DNA of 64,000 nucleotides from positions 124,001 through 188,000 of the forward strand of contig BORH01000003.1 of the NCBI GenBank assembly GCA_018333075.1, read 5' to 3'. The stretch's first letter is position 1, and each line of letters starts with the position of its first letter. Shown here piece after piece: positions 52,906 through 62,594 of the stretch. The position numbers and the translations under genes are program-made. The notes beneath the pieces were generated by a model. It made no database searches, had not been told where the DNA came from, and saw nothing but the letters and a program-made list of their open reading frames with translations. Source of the stretch: Heyndrickxia sporothermodurans (GTDB lineage: Bacteria; Bacillota; Bacilli; Bacillales; Bacillaceae_C).

Positions 52906-54462
52906 TTAAAATACCTTTGTAGTCCAATTTTCACAATTCCAAACATCGGTAATTACATCTTGATAAAATTCAGGTTCATGGCAAATGATAAGGACGCTAC
53001 CTTTATAAGCTTTTAAGGCACGTTTTAGCTCATCCTTTGCATCGACATCAAGGTGATTGGTTGGCTCATCGAGTACAAGGATATTGGTCTCTCGATTAAT
53101 TAATTTACAAAGACGAACCTTTGCTTTTTCACCACCACTCAAAACCTCAACCTTGCTTTCAATATGCTTGGTTGTTAAACCGCATTTGGCAAGTGCTGCA
53201 CGAACCTCATATTGTGTAAAGGATGGAAACTCATTCCATACTTCCTCGATACAAGTATTATAATTCGATTGTTTAATTTCTTGCTCGAAATAGCCAATTT
53301 CCAAATAATCTCCACGTTGGACAGCCCCATTAATAGGACTAATTTCGCCCAAAATACTTTTTAATAATGTTGTTTTCCCAATTCCATTTGCTCCAACAAG
53401 AGCAATCTTTTGACCGCGTTCCATTTTTAAATTTAATGGTCTAGATAGTGGTTCATTATATCCAATAACAAGATCCTTCGTTTCGAAAATAAGCTTTCCT
53501 GATGTACGCCCCTCTTTAAAATGAAATTCAGGCTTTGGTTTTTCTTGTGCTAGTTCAATCACGTCCATTTTATCTAGCTTTTTCTGACGGGACATGGCCA
53601 TATTTCTTGTTGATACTCTTGCTTTGTTTCTGGCAACAAAATCCTTTAGCTCAGAAATTTCTTGCTGTTGTTTTTTATAGGCAGACTCTAATTGCTGTTT
53701 TTTCATTTCATATACCTTCATAAAACTATCATAATCACCAACATAACGATTCAGTTCTTGATTTTCCATATGATAGATTAAGTTAATGACACTATTTAAA
53801 AATGGAATATCATGAGAAATTAATATAAAGGCATTTTCATAATCTTGCAAATAACGTTTAAGCCACTCAATATGCTGTTCATCTAAGTAGTTGGTTGGCT
53901 CGTCTAATAGTAAAATATCAGGTTTCTCCAGAAGTAATTTGGCCAATAGAACCTTTGTTCTTTGACCACCGCTTAAATCTTGGACATCCCTTTCCAGTCC
54001 AACATCATCAAGTCCAAGTCCGCGGGCAACCTCTTCCACTTTTGCATCGATAATATAAAAATCATTATTTGTTAAGATGTCCTGAATTGTTCCGACATCC
54101 TCTAGCATTTTTTCTAGCTCCTCAGGAGTTGCATCGCCCATTTTTTCATATAGACCGTTCATTTCAGCTTCTAAATCAAATAAATATTGAAAGGCACCTT
54201 TAAGTACATCCCTCATGCTCATTCCTTTTTTTAATACGGCATGCTGATCTAAATAACCGACACGAACTTTCTTGGCCCACTCAACTTTTCCCTCATCGGG
54301 CTGGAGTTTACCAGTAATAATATTCATAAATGTTGACTTACCTTCTCCATTTGCTCCAATTAGACCAATATGTTCCCCTTTTAAAAGCCTAAATGATACA
54401 TCGTTGAAAATAGCTCGATCACCAAAGCCATGACTAAGATTTTTTACTGATAAAATACTCAT
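52906..54462 (-). CDS. yfmM: ABC-F ATPase YfmM
   Basis: A 518-residue translation-factor ATPase with two nucleotide-binding domains and no membrane region. Domain 1 has GLIGANGEGKST, LSGGQRTK and LLLDEPTNYLD. Domain 2 has VGANGIGKTT, LSGGEKAK and LVLDEPTNHLD. They are joined by the charged helical P-site tRNA interaction linker (MKKQQLESAYKKQQQEISELKDF). The length equals that of B. subtilis YfmM, and yfmL is nearby, so I assign it as yfmM. It probably acts on stalled ribosomes. The ATG follows AAAAGGTGTAGATAG. Confidence 0.8.
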   Translation of the reverse strand: MSILSVKNLSHGFGDRAIFNDVSFRLLKGEHIGLIGANGEGKSTFMNIITGKLQPDEGKVEWAKKVRVGYLDQHAVLKKGMSMRDVLKGAFQYLFDLEAEMNGLYEKMGDATPEELEKMLEDVGTIQDILTNNDFYIIDAKVEEVARGLGLDDVGLERDVQDLSGGQRTKVLLAKLLLEKPDILLLDEPTNYLDEQHIEWLKRYLQDYENAFILISHDIPFLNSVINLIYHMENQELNRYVGDYDSFMKVYEMKKQQLESAYKKQQQEISELKDFVARNKARVSTRNMAMSRQKKLDKMDVIELAQEKPKPEFHFKEGRTSGKLIFETKDLVIGYNEPLSRPLNLKMERGQKIALVGANGIGKTTLLKSILGEISPINGAVQRGDYLEIGYFEQEIKQSNYNTCIEEVWNEFPSFTQYEVRAALAKCGLTTKHIESKVEVLSGGEKAKVRLCKLINRETNILVLDEPTNHLDVDAKDELKRALKAYKGSVLIICHEPEFYQDVITDVWNCENWTTKVF

Positions 54463-54562
54463 CTATCTACACCTTTTCATAAGTTTACTTTTTTCAAACA
54501 TATAAAAATTATATCTAATATATAGAATAGAATGAAAGAGAAATTATGAATAAATTAAAATG

Positions 54563-54607
54563 TAAAAAATGGTGTTGAGACTTATTCGGTCCTAGCACCA
54601 TTTTTTA
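54563..54607 (-). terminator. Terminator of the papain-like gene
   Basis: AAAAAATGGTG pairs with CACCATTTTTT; usable on both strands and directly after the minus-strand gene. Confidence 0.8.
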
Positions 54608-55174
54608 CATTGTTTTTAGTAAATATGATTGATTATTTGATTTCATTTCCATAGAAAAATATACATTTAATTTGCCTTCATAAATTAGTTCAAATGGAGT
54701 GGAGGTTTTTAAATCATGTGGAGTGACGAAGGCAATTGGTTTATTCATAAAAATTACTCCAGACTCATTTAGAATGGAAGCAACAAATTGTGAGCAAAAA
54801 AAAGCATTTTTTCTTTCAATTTCTATATTAAATAGGATACCGATTAGACCAAGAAGATTATATCTATATTTCTGTTTATTCATTTCCATTTGTTTAATTT
54901 TTTTTCTCATTTTTTGATATTGTATTTCTGATACCGTACAGCAGTAGATCGCACAACTTGCTTGCTTAAACAAGCCTGAACGTATATTTTCTTTAATAAA
55001 TCCTCCAATAAATGGATTCCTCATGTTTTTCCTACCAAAGCTAAATACTTCAAATAGTTGATCATCAAGTGCTAAAGAAGCATGGTTTAAAGGTTCTTGA
55101 GTAAAAAGTCTAATCATTCTTGTAAATATCGTTCCCGTATCAGTAAGTAATAAATAAACTTTGCGTTGATTCAC
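54605..55174 (-). CDS. Permuted papain-fold (YiiX/NlpC-like) protein
   Basis: A 189-residue protein without signal peptide. The N-terminal KVYLLLTDTGTIFTRMIRLFTQEPLNHASLALDD holds the catalytic His, and FFCSQFVASILNES near residue 130 holds the Cys. This order (His before Cys) marks the circularly permuted NlpC/P60-like superfamily of YiiX-type amidases. It probably hydrolyses amide or thioester bonds of lipids or peptides; the substrate is unknown. The start is GTG 55174 after GGGAGGAG. It is monocistronic. Confidence 0.75.
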   Translation of the reverse strand: MNQRKVYLLLTDTGTIFTRMIRLFTQEPLNHASLALDDQLFEVFSFGRKNMRNPFIGGFIKENIRSGLFKQASCAIYCCTVSEIQYQKMRKKIKQMEMNKQKYRYNLLGLIGILFNIEIERKNAFFCSQFVASILNESGVIFMNKPIAFVTPHDLKTSTPFELIYEGKLNVYFSMEMKSNNQSYLLKTM

Positions 55175-55792
55175 AAGAGACTCCTCCCGCTTTGTAAGAA
55201 ATCTTAAGGGAAGGGATTAGCATAAAATCTAATTTAATACATTTTTCTCCTTTATGGATCACCATATTTTTCCCCTTTGATAGTATTTTATCTAATGTTG
55301 TCCTGTGGTAATACGAACTATAGTTGTAATTCATATTAAGACTTAAGACGGAGTAAATTTTTTACTTTTAGTTGTATGATTGGTCATTAGAAAATGTTGT
55401 TTCTAAAAAGTTGAAATTCCGAATTAATTATTACGCTGTAGGGGTAATGAACAGTTTTTACGTTTATTTATATATTAGGTTTATAAAACTATCTTTTTAG
55501 ATAATATTAACATATTTGGCGGTAGAAGATAATGGTGCTTTTTAAAAATTGTGTAACAATTGTGAATTACCAAAAAGAAAAAATGCATAAATTTTAATTA
55601 TTTATTCACTTGAGTATTGGATTCCGGTTATTGGGGAGTTTATGAGCAATTTAAATAAAATCAGTTTTTGTTAAATATTAAATTTTTCTAAAGATATATT
55701 TAAGCAAAATTTAAGAAACTGTTTCAGTTAATTTAAAAAAGCATCTCTATAATGGTATACAGATTACAAAATATTTAGGGAGAGAAAGTCAA
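55175..55792. other. 618-bp intergenic region, no gene seen
   Basis: Divergent region between the papain-like gene and the sigma factor. I see no convincing frame, repeat or structured RNA. A short palindrome GAAAC-T-GTTTC lies at about 55718-55728, 65 bp before the sigma factor start, and could be a regulator site. Confidence 0.4.
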
Positions 55793-56326
55793 ATGACATT
55801 AATAATAGATAAAGAACAACAAAAGATTAGTGATATTGAAGCTTTTATTAAAAATCATGGAAAAGCACTTTTAAATTATATTTATTCAATTATGAAGAAA
55901 TGGGAAATTGCTGAGGATATTTATCAAGAAACATTACTTTCGGCATTTGTGAGTTATGACACCTTCGAATATCGTGCTTCATTTAAAAACTGGCTATATA
56001 GAATTGCATTAAATAAATGCAAGGATGAATGGAAAAAACAAAATATCCAAAAGAGATATTTAGATGAAAAAAGAGAGAGTATTGAACTAATTGAAATGCA
56101 GGATGATACAGAACAGCAGGTTATGGAAAAAAGTTTACAAGATGAGCTTCTAAAAAAAATTGATGAACTTCCAAATAAGTATCAACAATCTTTAGTGTTA
56201 TATTATTTCTATGATTATAGTATGAAGGATATTTCGAAAAGTACTGCCCTTCCCCTTTCAACAGTGAAAACTCATTTAAAAAGAGGGAAGGAGCGTTTAC
56301 GTAGAAAAGTTGTTGGAATTTATTAA
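55793..56326 (+). CDS. ECF-type RNA polymerase sigma factor
   Basis: A 177-residue sigma-70-family factor with region 2 (LLNYIYSIMKKWEIAEDIYQETLLSAF; FKNWLYRIALNKCKDEWKK) and region 4 (LPNKYQQSLVLYYFYDYSMKDISKSTALPLSTVKTHLKRGKERLRRK). It has no region 3, so it is group 4. GGGAGAGAAAGTCA precedes the ATG. Unusually, no anti-sigma gene follows; the next gene is a separate oxidoreductase 355 bp away. The regulon cannot be inferred. Confidence 0.9.
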   Translation: MTLIIDKEQQKISDIEAFIKNHGKALLNYIYSIMKKWEIAEDIYQETLLSAFVSYDTFEYRASFKNWLYRIALNKCKDEWKKQNIQKRYLDEKRESIELIEMQDDTEQQVMEKSLQDELLKKIDELPNKYQQSLVLYYFYDYSMKDISKSTALPLSTVKTHLKRGKERLRRKVVGIY

Positions 56327-56681
56327 TGTGGTGAATAAAAAAATTTTGGAAAAAGAGCTTTTGAATTCATCTAGTCAATGCAAAAGTTAAAGGTTATCGA
56401 AGCTCTTTTGCATGTTTTATTTGTGAGGCTTTCAGTCGTTTTTTTCTGTTCCGCTTCAATCATATATTTCGGGACATTTCTTCTTATCTTTTAATCAAAC
56501 ATAAATTGTTGAAAAATTAGAAACTTAAAGATATGCTTTGAATATTAAGGGTTTTTCAAAAAACGCTGCAATTCTGTGAAATGTAAATTATCTGGTTAAT
56601 ATTTCTAGAATTGAATTGTTAATAGGAATGAAATTTTTTTGAGGAGCCATAGTAAAAAATATTTCGAAGTAGGTGCAACTT
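56327..56681. other. Intergenic region with two mutually exclusive hairpins
   Basis: After the sigma factor, AAAAGAGCTT (56351-56360) can pair perfectly with AAGCTCTTTT (56400-56409), while ATGCAAAAG (56378-56386) can pair with CTTTTGCAT (56405-56413). The two use overlapping bases. One is probably the operon terminator. The rest is AT-rich. Confidence 0.5.
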
Positions 56682-57632
56682 ATGGTAAAAGTAGGAATTA
56701 TTGGACTAGGAGCGGTTGGAGACCGTTTATTAAAGCAATTCCTTGGACATTCAGAAACACAGGTATATGCAATTTGTGATTCGAATGCTGGCCGATTGCA
56801 AGAAGTCAAGGAACAAGTAAAGAATGTAGAACTATACACAAATTACAAAGATTTATTGTTAAATCCTGAAATTGATCTTGTATATATAGCCGTACCTCCA
56901 AAATATCATCATAGAATTGCTTTAGATGCTGTTCAAGCGAAAAAGCACGTTTTGTGTGAAAAACCATTAGCTGATTCTTATGATGAAGCTAAGGAAATGC
57001 TTGAAGCAGTTGAGAATGCGAGTGTTACGCATGCCATCAATTTTCCATTAGCATACAATGATGCAGTAAATGAATTAAAAAAGAGAGTCATTGATAAGGA
57101 AATAGGTGAAACCCAAAGAGTTGAATTGACGATGCATTTTCCTAAGTGGCCAAGGGCTTGGCAGCAAAACCCATGGATTGCGGGAAGAGAGCAGGGGGGA
57201 TTTGTAAGAGAAATAACCCCACATTATTTACAACTGATTCTTGAATTATTTGGAGATATAAAAGAGGTTCAATCATATATTCAATATCCAAGCAATGAGA
57301 ATGATTGTGAGACAAGCATTATTGCTCGTTTAATGCTTTCAAATGGATGTCCTGTTTTAATCAATGGTTTAAGTGGAATAGGAAGAAAAGAGGAAATCTC
57401 TTTTAAAATTTATGGTGATAAAGGGACTGTTGCTTTAAAAAATTGGAGTCAGCTTGAGGGAGAAAGAATTGAAAAGGATTCCCATGTGATTAATGTACTA
57501 GAAAATAATGAACATCAGGATTTAATCAGTGAAATGGTAAAGGCAATTAACGGTGATAAATGTCGACTGATTACATTTAAGGAAGGCTTTGAAATTCAAA
57601 AAGTGTTAGAAAAGCTTCTTCAATCTAAATAA
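56682..57632 (+). CDS. Gfo/Idh/MocA-family oxidoreductase
   Basis: A 316-residue NAD(P)-dependent dehydrogenase. The Rossmann motif is VGIIGLGAVGDRLL at the N-terminus, the conserved LCEKPLADS with the catalytic Lys is near residue 97, and the C-terminal beta-sheet domain follows (REITPHYLQLILELFGDIKEVQSY). It acts on a sugar, inositol or related polyol; the substrate is not clear. The GTG at 56673 is within the ribosome site, so ATG 56682 is used. Confidence 0.9.
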   Translation: MVKVGIIGLGAVGDRLLKQFLGHSETQVYAICDSNAGRLQEVKEQVKNVELYTNYKDLLLNPEIDLVYIAVPPKYHHRIALDAVQAKKHVLCEKPLADSYDEAKEMLEAVENASVTHAINFPLAYNDAVNELKKRVIDKEIGETQRVELTMHFPKWPRAWQQNPWIAGREQGGFVREITPHYLQLILELFGDIKEVQSYIQYPSNENDCETSIIARLMLSNGCPVLINGLSGIGRKEEISFKIYGDKGTVALKNWSQLEGERIEKDSHVINVLENNEHQDLISEMVKAINGDKCRLITFKEGFEIQKVLEKLLQSK

Positions 57633-57899
57633 TAAATAACGTTTTTTTATACATAATATGTGGTCAATCGTGTGCAAAGATTAAGACGAAAAATTAGAAC
57701 AAAATAAAGAAAGAGCGATATACATTTTGGGATTCTATTTTAGATTTTTTCTATTATGTATTCTTGAAATATTCATTTGGTCATTTAGATTTGTGAAGCC
57801 ATTTTTGATTATCAATAAATTAATTAAAAGAATTACTTGTATATTTTTTAGAAAAGTTTTAAAATACAAAGTAATAATTGTGAAGGAGGTGGGTTAGAG
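57633..57899. other. Region upstream of the ABC-F leader ORF
   Basis: AT-rich; no gene. It probably carries the promoter of the leader transcript; I could not pick a clear -35/-10 pair. Confidence 0.35.
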
Positions 57900-58034
57900 A
57901 TGAGTAATGCCGTTTTAATTCGTGGGCAATGGATGGAATACATTTACATTTGCCGTGCGATTTTTCATGCTGAAGCTGCTAACGGGACAAGTCTGTCCAT
58001 TTTTAGCAACTTCATATGGAATATAAAACGGTGA
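57900..58034 (+). CDS. 44-residue small ORF, candidate leader peptide of the ABC-F gene
   Basis: ATG 57900 follows GTGAAGGAGGTGGGTT, the best ribosome site in the area, and the frame runs 44 codons to TGA 58034 (MSNAVLIRGQWMEYIYICRA at the start). It is followed within 40 bp by a terminator and then by a second terminator just before the ABC-F start. Translation of such leaders is stalled by ribosome-targeting antibiotics in known ABC-F and erm systems. I do not recognise the peptide. The alternative is a free-standing small protein. Confidence 0.55.
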   Translation: MSNAVLIRGQWMEYIYICRAIFHAEAANGTSLSIFSNFIWNIKR

Positions 58035-58070
58035 GAAATCTCTATATCTACTTTTTCATATTAGTTCGGT

Positions 58071-58100
58071 AAAGGGAGAGCTCTTGCTCTCTCTTTTTTT
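58071..58100 (+). terminator. First attenuator-like terminator ahead of the ABC-F gene
   Basis: AAAGGGAGAG pairs with CTCTCTCTTT (one G-T), followed by a T-run; 40 bp after the leader ORF. Confidence 0.85.
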
Positions 58101-58170
58101 GCTTTATTTGTGCAATTCTAAATTTTTTAGGTAAAGCATTTATTTTCAAGTGGGTGGTCACATTATTTTA

Positions 58171-58251
58171 GTGAACTATCACACCGAACAAATTTTACTA
58201 TTATTAATGAAAGTCATAGGGATATCTATTCCTATGGCTTTTTTTATTTGA
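58171..58251 (+). CDS. Possible second leader ORF running through the second terminator
   Basis: GTG 58171 opens 26 codons (NYHTEQILLLLMKVIGIS at the start) that read through the second terminator hairpin to TGA 58251, ending at the ribosome site of the ABC-F gene. The ribosome site of this frame is poor, so it may be chance, but a ribosome translating it would melt the terminator. Confidence 0.25.
   Translation: MNYHTEQILLLLMKVIGISIPMAFFI
58210..58247 (+). terminator. Second attenuator-like terminator directly before the ABC-F gene
   Basis: AAAGTCATAGG pairs with CCTATGGCTTT (one G-T) and is followed by TTTT; it ends only 18 bp before the start codon, so it can only serve to shut off the gene itself. 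Confidence 0.85.
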
Positions 58252-58264
58252 AAGGATGAGAGTT

Positions 58265-60133
58265 ATGATTATTTGTAGTGTAAATCAAATAAGTAAATCT
58301 TATGGAGGAAATGTTATTTTTGAAGATTTAAGCATTGAAATTTTTGATAAAGATCGAGTTGGACTAGTTGGGAGAAATGGCAGTGGAAAGTCAACCTTAC
58401 TTAAACTTTTATCTGGGATGGACACTGTAGATTCTGGACAGATTCATTGGAAAAAAGGATATGATGTTGGATATTTATCTCAACTTCCTGAACAACATGA
58501 GAATCGAACAGTTAAGGAAGTGCTTAAGTTAAGTTTTCAATCATTACTTGAAATAGAAAGGGAGATGAAAAGGCTGGAAAGGATCATGGCTATTCCAGAG
58601 AATGAGTCAGAATTACAAAAGAATATGGATGTATATGGTGATTTGCAAGATCAGTTTATGCATCAAGGTGGATATGAAATGGAGGCGAACTTGGAACGTG
58701 TAGCAAATGGGTTACTCATTTCTCATTTATTGCATCAGCCTTATTCATCATTAAGCGGTGGTGAAAAAACAAAAGTTGGTTTAGGGAAAATACTATTGCA
58801 AAATCCTCAGTTGCTACTTCTTGATGAGCCTACTAATCATCTTGATTTGCAGGCAATTGAATGGCTGGGCGCATATTTAAAAGATTATGAAGGGACAGTT
58901 ATTGTGATCTCTCATGATCGATATTTTTTAGATGAGGTTGTGAATAAAATCTTAGATTTAGAGGATGGAGAAATTCATGAGTACAAAACGAATTATACTG
59001 GTTTTGTAAAGGAGAAAGAGGAACGATTGTTGAAGGAATTTCAAGCGTATCAGGAACAGCAGAAAAAAATAAAAAAGATGAAGGAAGCCATTAAGCGTCT
59101 CAAGGAGTGGGCAAATAGGGCCAATCCACCAAATGAAGGGCTTCATAAGCGTGCTCGTAACATGGAGAGGGCATTAGAACGCATGGAAAAAATTAATCGT
59201 CCTATACTTGAAAGAAAGAAAATTAATGTTGATTTTGAAGCCGTTGATCGCAGTGGAAAGGACGTAGTAAAGTTAGAGGAGGTTTCACAAGCCTTCACAG
59301 AAAAAATACTATTTAAGCAAGTGAATATGCATATTCAGTACCTCGACCGTGCTGCGATTATAGGAGAAAATGGTACAGGGAAAACAACTTTATTGAAAAT
59401 TATGCTCGGAATTCTTAAACCTGATAGTGGAAAGGTTGCATTAGGCAGTAATTTAAAAATTGGTTATTTATCTCAGCATGCATTTGATGAAGTGAAAGAA
59501 ACAACTGTAATTAATGAATTCAGAAGGGAAATAAGTGTGACAGAAGGGGAAGCAAGGCATATTTTAGCGAAGTTTCTTTTTTACGGTCATTCAGTGTTTC
59601 GAAAGGTAAATCATTTGAGTGGTGGAGAAAGAATGAGATTACGTCTCGCTCAGCTTATGCACCAGGATATTAACTTTCTAATATTAGATGAACCGACAAA
59701 CCATTTAGATATTGATTCAAGAGAAGTCTTAGAGGATGCTCTTGAAGATTTTAATGGAACGATATTAGCTGTTACCCATGATCGCTATTTTCTTAATCGT
59801 TTATTTCAAAAAATTTATTGGTTAGAGAATCAACAGATCCATTTTTTTAATGGTGACTATAGTTGGGCAAAGAATAAAATGAAAGAATGGAGGGGAAAAA
59901 AAATAATCGTAAAGCCATTAAAGAATAAAAGAGAAATAAAGAAAAATATTGCAACAATAAGAATCGAGGAGCTTGAAAAGGACATTGAAAATATTGAAGC
60001 TGAGCTTGAAAACATTGCTGGAAAATTAGAGAATACTTTTGATTTGGAAAAAATTCAACGATTAAATGAAAAAAAATGTAATCTGGAAGAAGAAAGAAAT
60101 AAAGCTTATGAACTTCTTGAACAAATCATGTGA
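58265..60133 (+). CDS. ABC-F family ATPase, probably antibiotic-resistance (ribosome protection) type
   Basis: A 622-residue soluble protein with two nucleotide-binding domains: VGRNGSGKST, LSGGEKTK and LLLDEPTNHLD; then GENGTGKTT, LSGGERMR and LILDEPTNHLD. The linker (YQEQQKKIKKMKEAIKRLKEW) is helical and charged, and a C-terminal coiled coil (IRIEELEKDIENIEAELENI) resembles that of YdiF/YfmR-type proteins. AAAGGATGAG points to ATG 58265 over 58256. The upstream leader ORF and two terminators imply induction by transcription attenuation, as for vmlR- or lsa/msr-type genes. Housekeeping ABC-F function remains possible. Confidence 0.82.
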   Translation: MIICSVNQISKSYGGNVIFEDLSIEIFDKDRVGLVGRNGSGKSTLLKLLSGMDTVDSGQIHWKKGYDVGYLSQLPEQHENRTVKEVLKLSFQSLLEIEREMKRLERIMAIPENESELQKNMDVYGDLQDQFMHQGGYEMEANLERVANGLLISHLLHQPYSSLSGGEKTKVGLGKILLQNPQLLLLDEPTNHLDLQAIEWLGAYLKDYEGTVIVISHDRYFLDEVVNKILDLEDGEIHEYKTNYTGFVKEKEERLLKEFQAYQEQQKKIKKMKEAIKRLKEWANRANPPNEGLHKRARNMERALERMEKINRPILERKKINVDFEAVDRSGKDVVKLEEVSQAFTEKILFKQVNMHIQYLDRAAIIGENGTGKTTLLKIMLGILKPDSGKVALGSNLKIGYLSQHAFDEVKETTVINEFRREISVTEGEARHILAKFLFYGHSVFRKVNHLSGGERMRLRLAQLMHQDINFLILDEPTNHLDIDSREVLEDALEDFNGTILAVTHDRYFLNRLFQKIYWLENQQIHFFNGDYSWAKNKMKEWRGKKIIVKPLKNKREIKKNIATIRIEELEKDIENIEAELENIAGKLENTFDLEKIQRLNEKKCNLEEERNKAYELLEQIM

Positions 60134-60189
60134 GAAAATGAAACTTTTTTAATGGATATACGTCTATATAGTAAAGAAAAAATAAGAAT

Positions 60190-60220
60190 GGTTGAAATCG
60201 GCAAATAGTCGATTTCAACC
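60190..60220 (+). terminator. Perfect 11-bp hairpin after the ABC-F gene
   Basis: GGTTGAAATCG pairs exactly with CGATTTCAACC around GCAAATAGT. No T-run follows, so it may be an mRNA 3' stabiliser or regulator site rather than a terminator. Confidence 0.5.
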
Positions 60221-60246
60221 AAGAATAACTTACTGAAAAAAGCAAT

Positions 60247-60272
60247 AAAAAAACAGCGAAAAATCGCTGTTG
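60247..60272 (-). terminator. Terminator of the NlpC/P60 gene
   Basis: On the minus strand ACAGCGATTTTTCGCTGT is followed by seven T. Confidence 0.85.
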
Positions 60273-60285
60273 TGTAGTATAAATT

Positions 60286-60732
60286 CTATAATCTTTTTGC
60301 TCCTACATATTTAGATTTCCAATAGTAGCTATTTAGATTATCAACTTTAACGCCTCTAGATACAGAATGTATTACTTGGTTCTTCCCTATATATATCGCA
60401 ACGTGGGAAATTCCTTTCCCTTTACTGCTAGTATTAAAAAATACTAAATCACCGGGTTTTAAGTTGGACTTGCTTATTTTTTTTCCTTTTTGATACATCC
60501 CAGATGATGAATGAGGTAAGTATTTTCCGTTCTTTTTAAAGGAATAATAGACAAACCCTGAGCAATCAAACCCTCTTGGTGTAACGCCTCCCCATTTATA
60601 TGGAGTTCCGATATGCTTTTTTGCTTCTTTTATTACATTTTTAGCTGAGTATGCTGCGCTTGCAGATTGAACAGGTAGAAAAAGTGTAATTCCGAGAATC
60701 ATCAATACAATAAAGGACGCAATACGTTTCAT
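60286..60732 (-). CDS. Secreted NlpC/P60 peptidoglycan endopeptidase
   Basis: A 148-residue exported wall hydrolase. It has a signal peptide (IASFIVLMILGITLFLPVQSASA) then one NlpC/P60 domain with the complete triad: Cys57 in GFDCSGF, His110 in ISHVAIYIG and His122 in VIHSVSRG. It should cut D-Glu-diaminopimelate-type bonds in stem peptides. There is no separate binding domain. The GTG at 60744 lies in the ribosome site GAGGTG, so ATG 60732 is used. It is the active counterpart of the dead copy at 2726-3208. Confidence 0.9.
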   Translation of the reverse strand: MKRIASFIVLMILGITLFLPVQSASAAYSAKNVIKEAKKHIGTPYKWGGVTPRGFDCSGFVYYSFKKNGKYLPHSSSGMYQKGKKISKSNLKPGDLVFFNTSSKGKGISHVAIYIGKNQVIHSVSRGVKVDNLNSYYWKSKYVGAKRL

Positions 60733-61838
<1,106 letters not shown>

Positions 61839-61846
61839 TATAAGTA

Positions 61847-61890
61847 AAAAAGGGAAGCATGGACTAAAGTCTCTGTGCTTCCCTTTTTTT
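61847..61890. terminator. Bidirectional terminator between mapB and bioY
   Basis: AAAAAAGGGAAGCA pairs with TGCTTCCCTTTTTT; serves both convergent genes and overlaps the bioY stop. Confidence 0.95.
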
Positions 61891-62476
61891 AGTATTCAAT
61901 TTTTCGCTTTGCAAAGTTACCGATTTTTACAGTTTTATAAAGTCGGTGTGCCAGCCATCCAGCAAATAAAGCAAGAATAAGATCTTTTGGAAGTGGGATA
62001 GCCATCCATATCCACATTAATTTATAGGTAAAACCATCAGGAGCTGCTGCCCAAAGTTTATAAGCGAAGTACATCCAATTTGTACCGATAACATAATTAA
62101 CAATTAATCCGATTATAGAAGCGAAAAAATATACAAATAAGTGCTGATTTCTTTCTATAACTTTTCCTACAATATAAGTTGTGAAAATAAAGGAAATGAC
62201 AAATCCGAATGATGGACTTAAAAATTCTCCAATCCCTCCACTGAATCTAGCAAAAACAGGGGCGCCAGCTAATCCAACAATAGCATAAACAACCATCGAT
62301 ACAGCACCTAACCGACTACCTAATACTGCCCCAGCTAAAATAGCAAAAAAGGTTTGCAACGTAATTGGGACTCCACCGATAACCATAAAGGGAACAATTG
62401 ATGTGATATTAGCCCCAACCATCATAAATGCTGTAAATAATCCAATATAACAAATATCAATTGCACGAAATCTCAT
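61889..62476 (-). CDS. bioY: Biotin transporter BioY (ECF S-component)
   Basis: A 195-residue membrane protein with six helices. GGVPITLQTFFAILAGAVLGSRLGA is the BioY signature and VYAIVGLAGAPVFA the next segment. It binds biotin and works with a shared EcfAA'T module encoded elsewhere, or alone. The ribosome site AAAGGGGAGTAGGA fixes the start at ATG 62476. I looked for a BirA operator: TTGTAAACC is present upstream, but the second half-site is not convincing. Confidence 0.92.
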   Translation of the reverse strand: MRFRAIDICYIGLFTAFMMVGANITSIVPFMVIGGVPITLQTFFAILAGAVLGSRLGAVSMVVYAIVGLAGAPVFARFSGGIGEFLSPSFGFVISFIFTTYIVGKVIERNQHLFVYFFASIIGLIVNYVIGTNWMYFAYKLWAAAPDGFTYKLMWIWMAIPLPKDLILALFAGWLAHRLYKTVKIGNFAKRKIEY

Positions 62477-62594
62477 TCCTACTCCCCTTTCTCTTTTCAA
62501 TATATAGATTAATCGAATAGATAATAAAATGTCAACTCGATAATTAAAATGGTTTACAAAAAGAGGGAGTCTGTATTTAACCTTTTGGAGTGTT

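Noticed and set aside
62477-62580. Possible BirA operator before bioY (TTGTAAACC)
   Set aside because: Only one half-site is convincing; no partner at the required distance.
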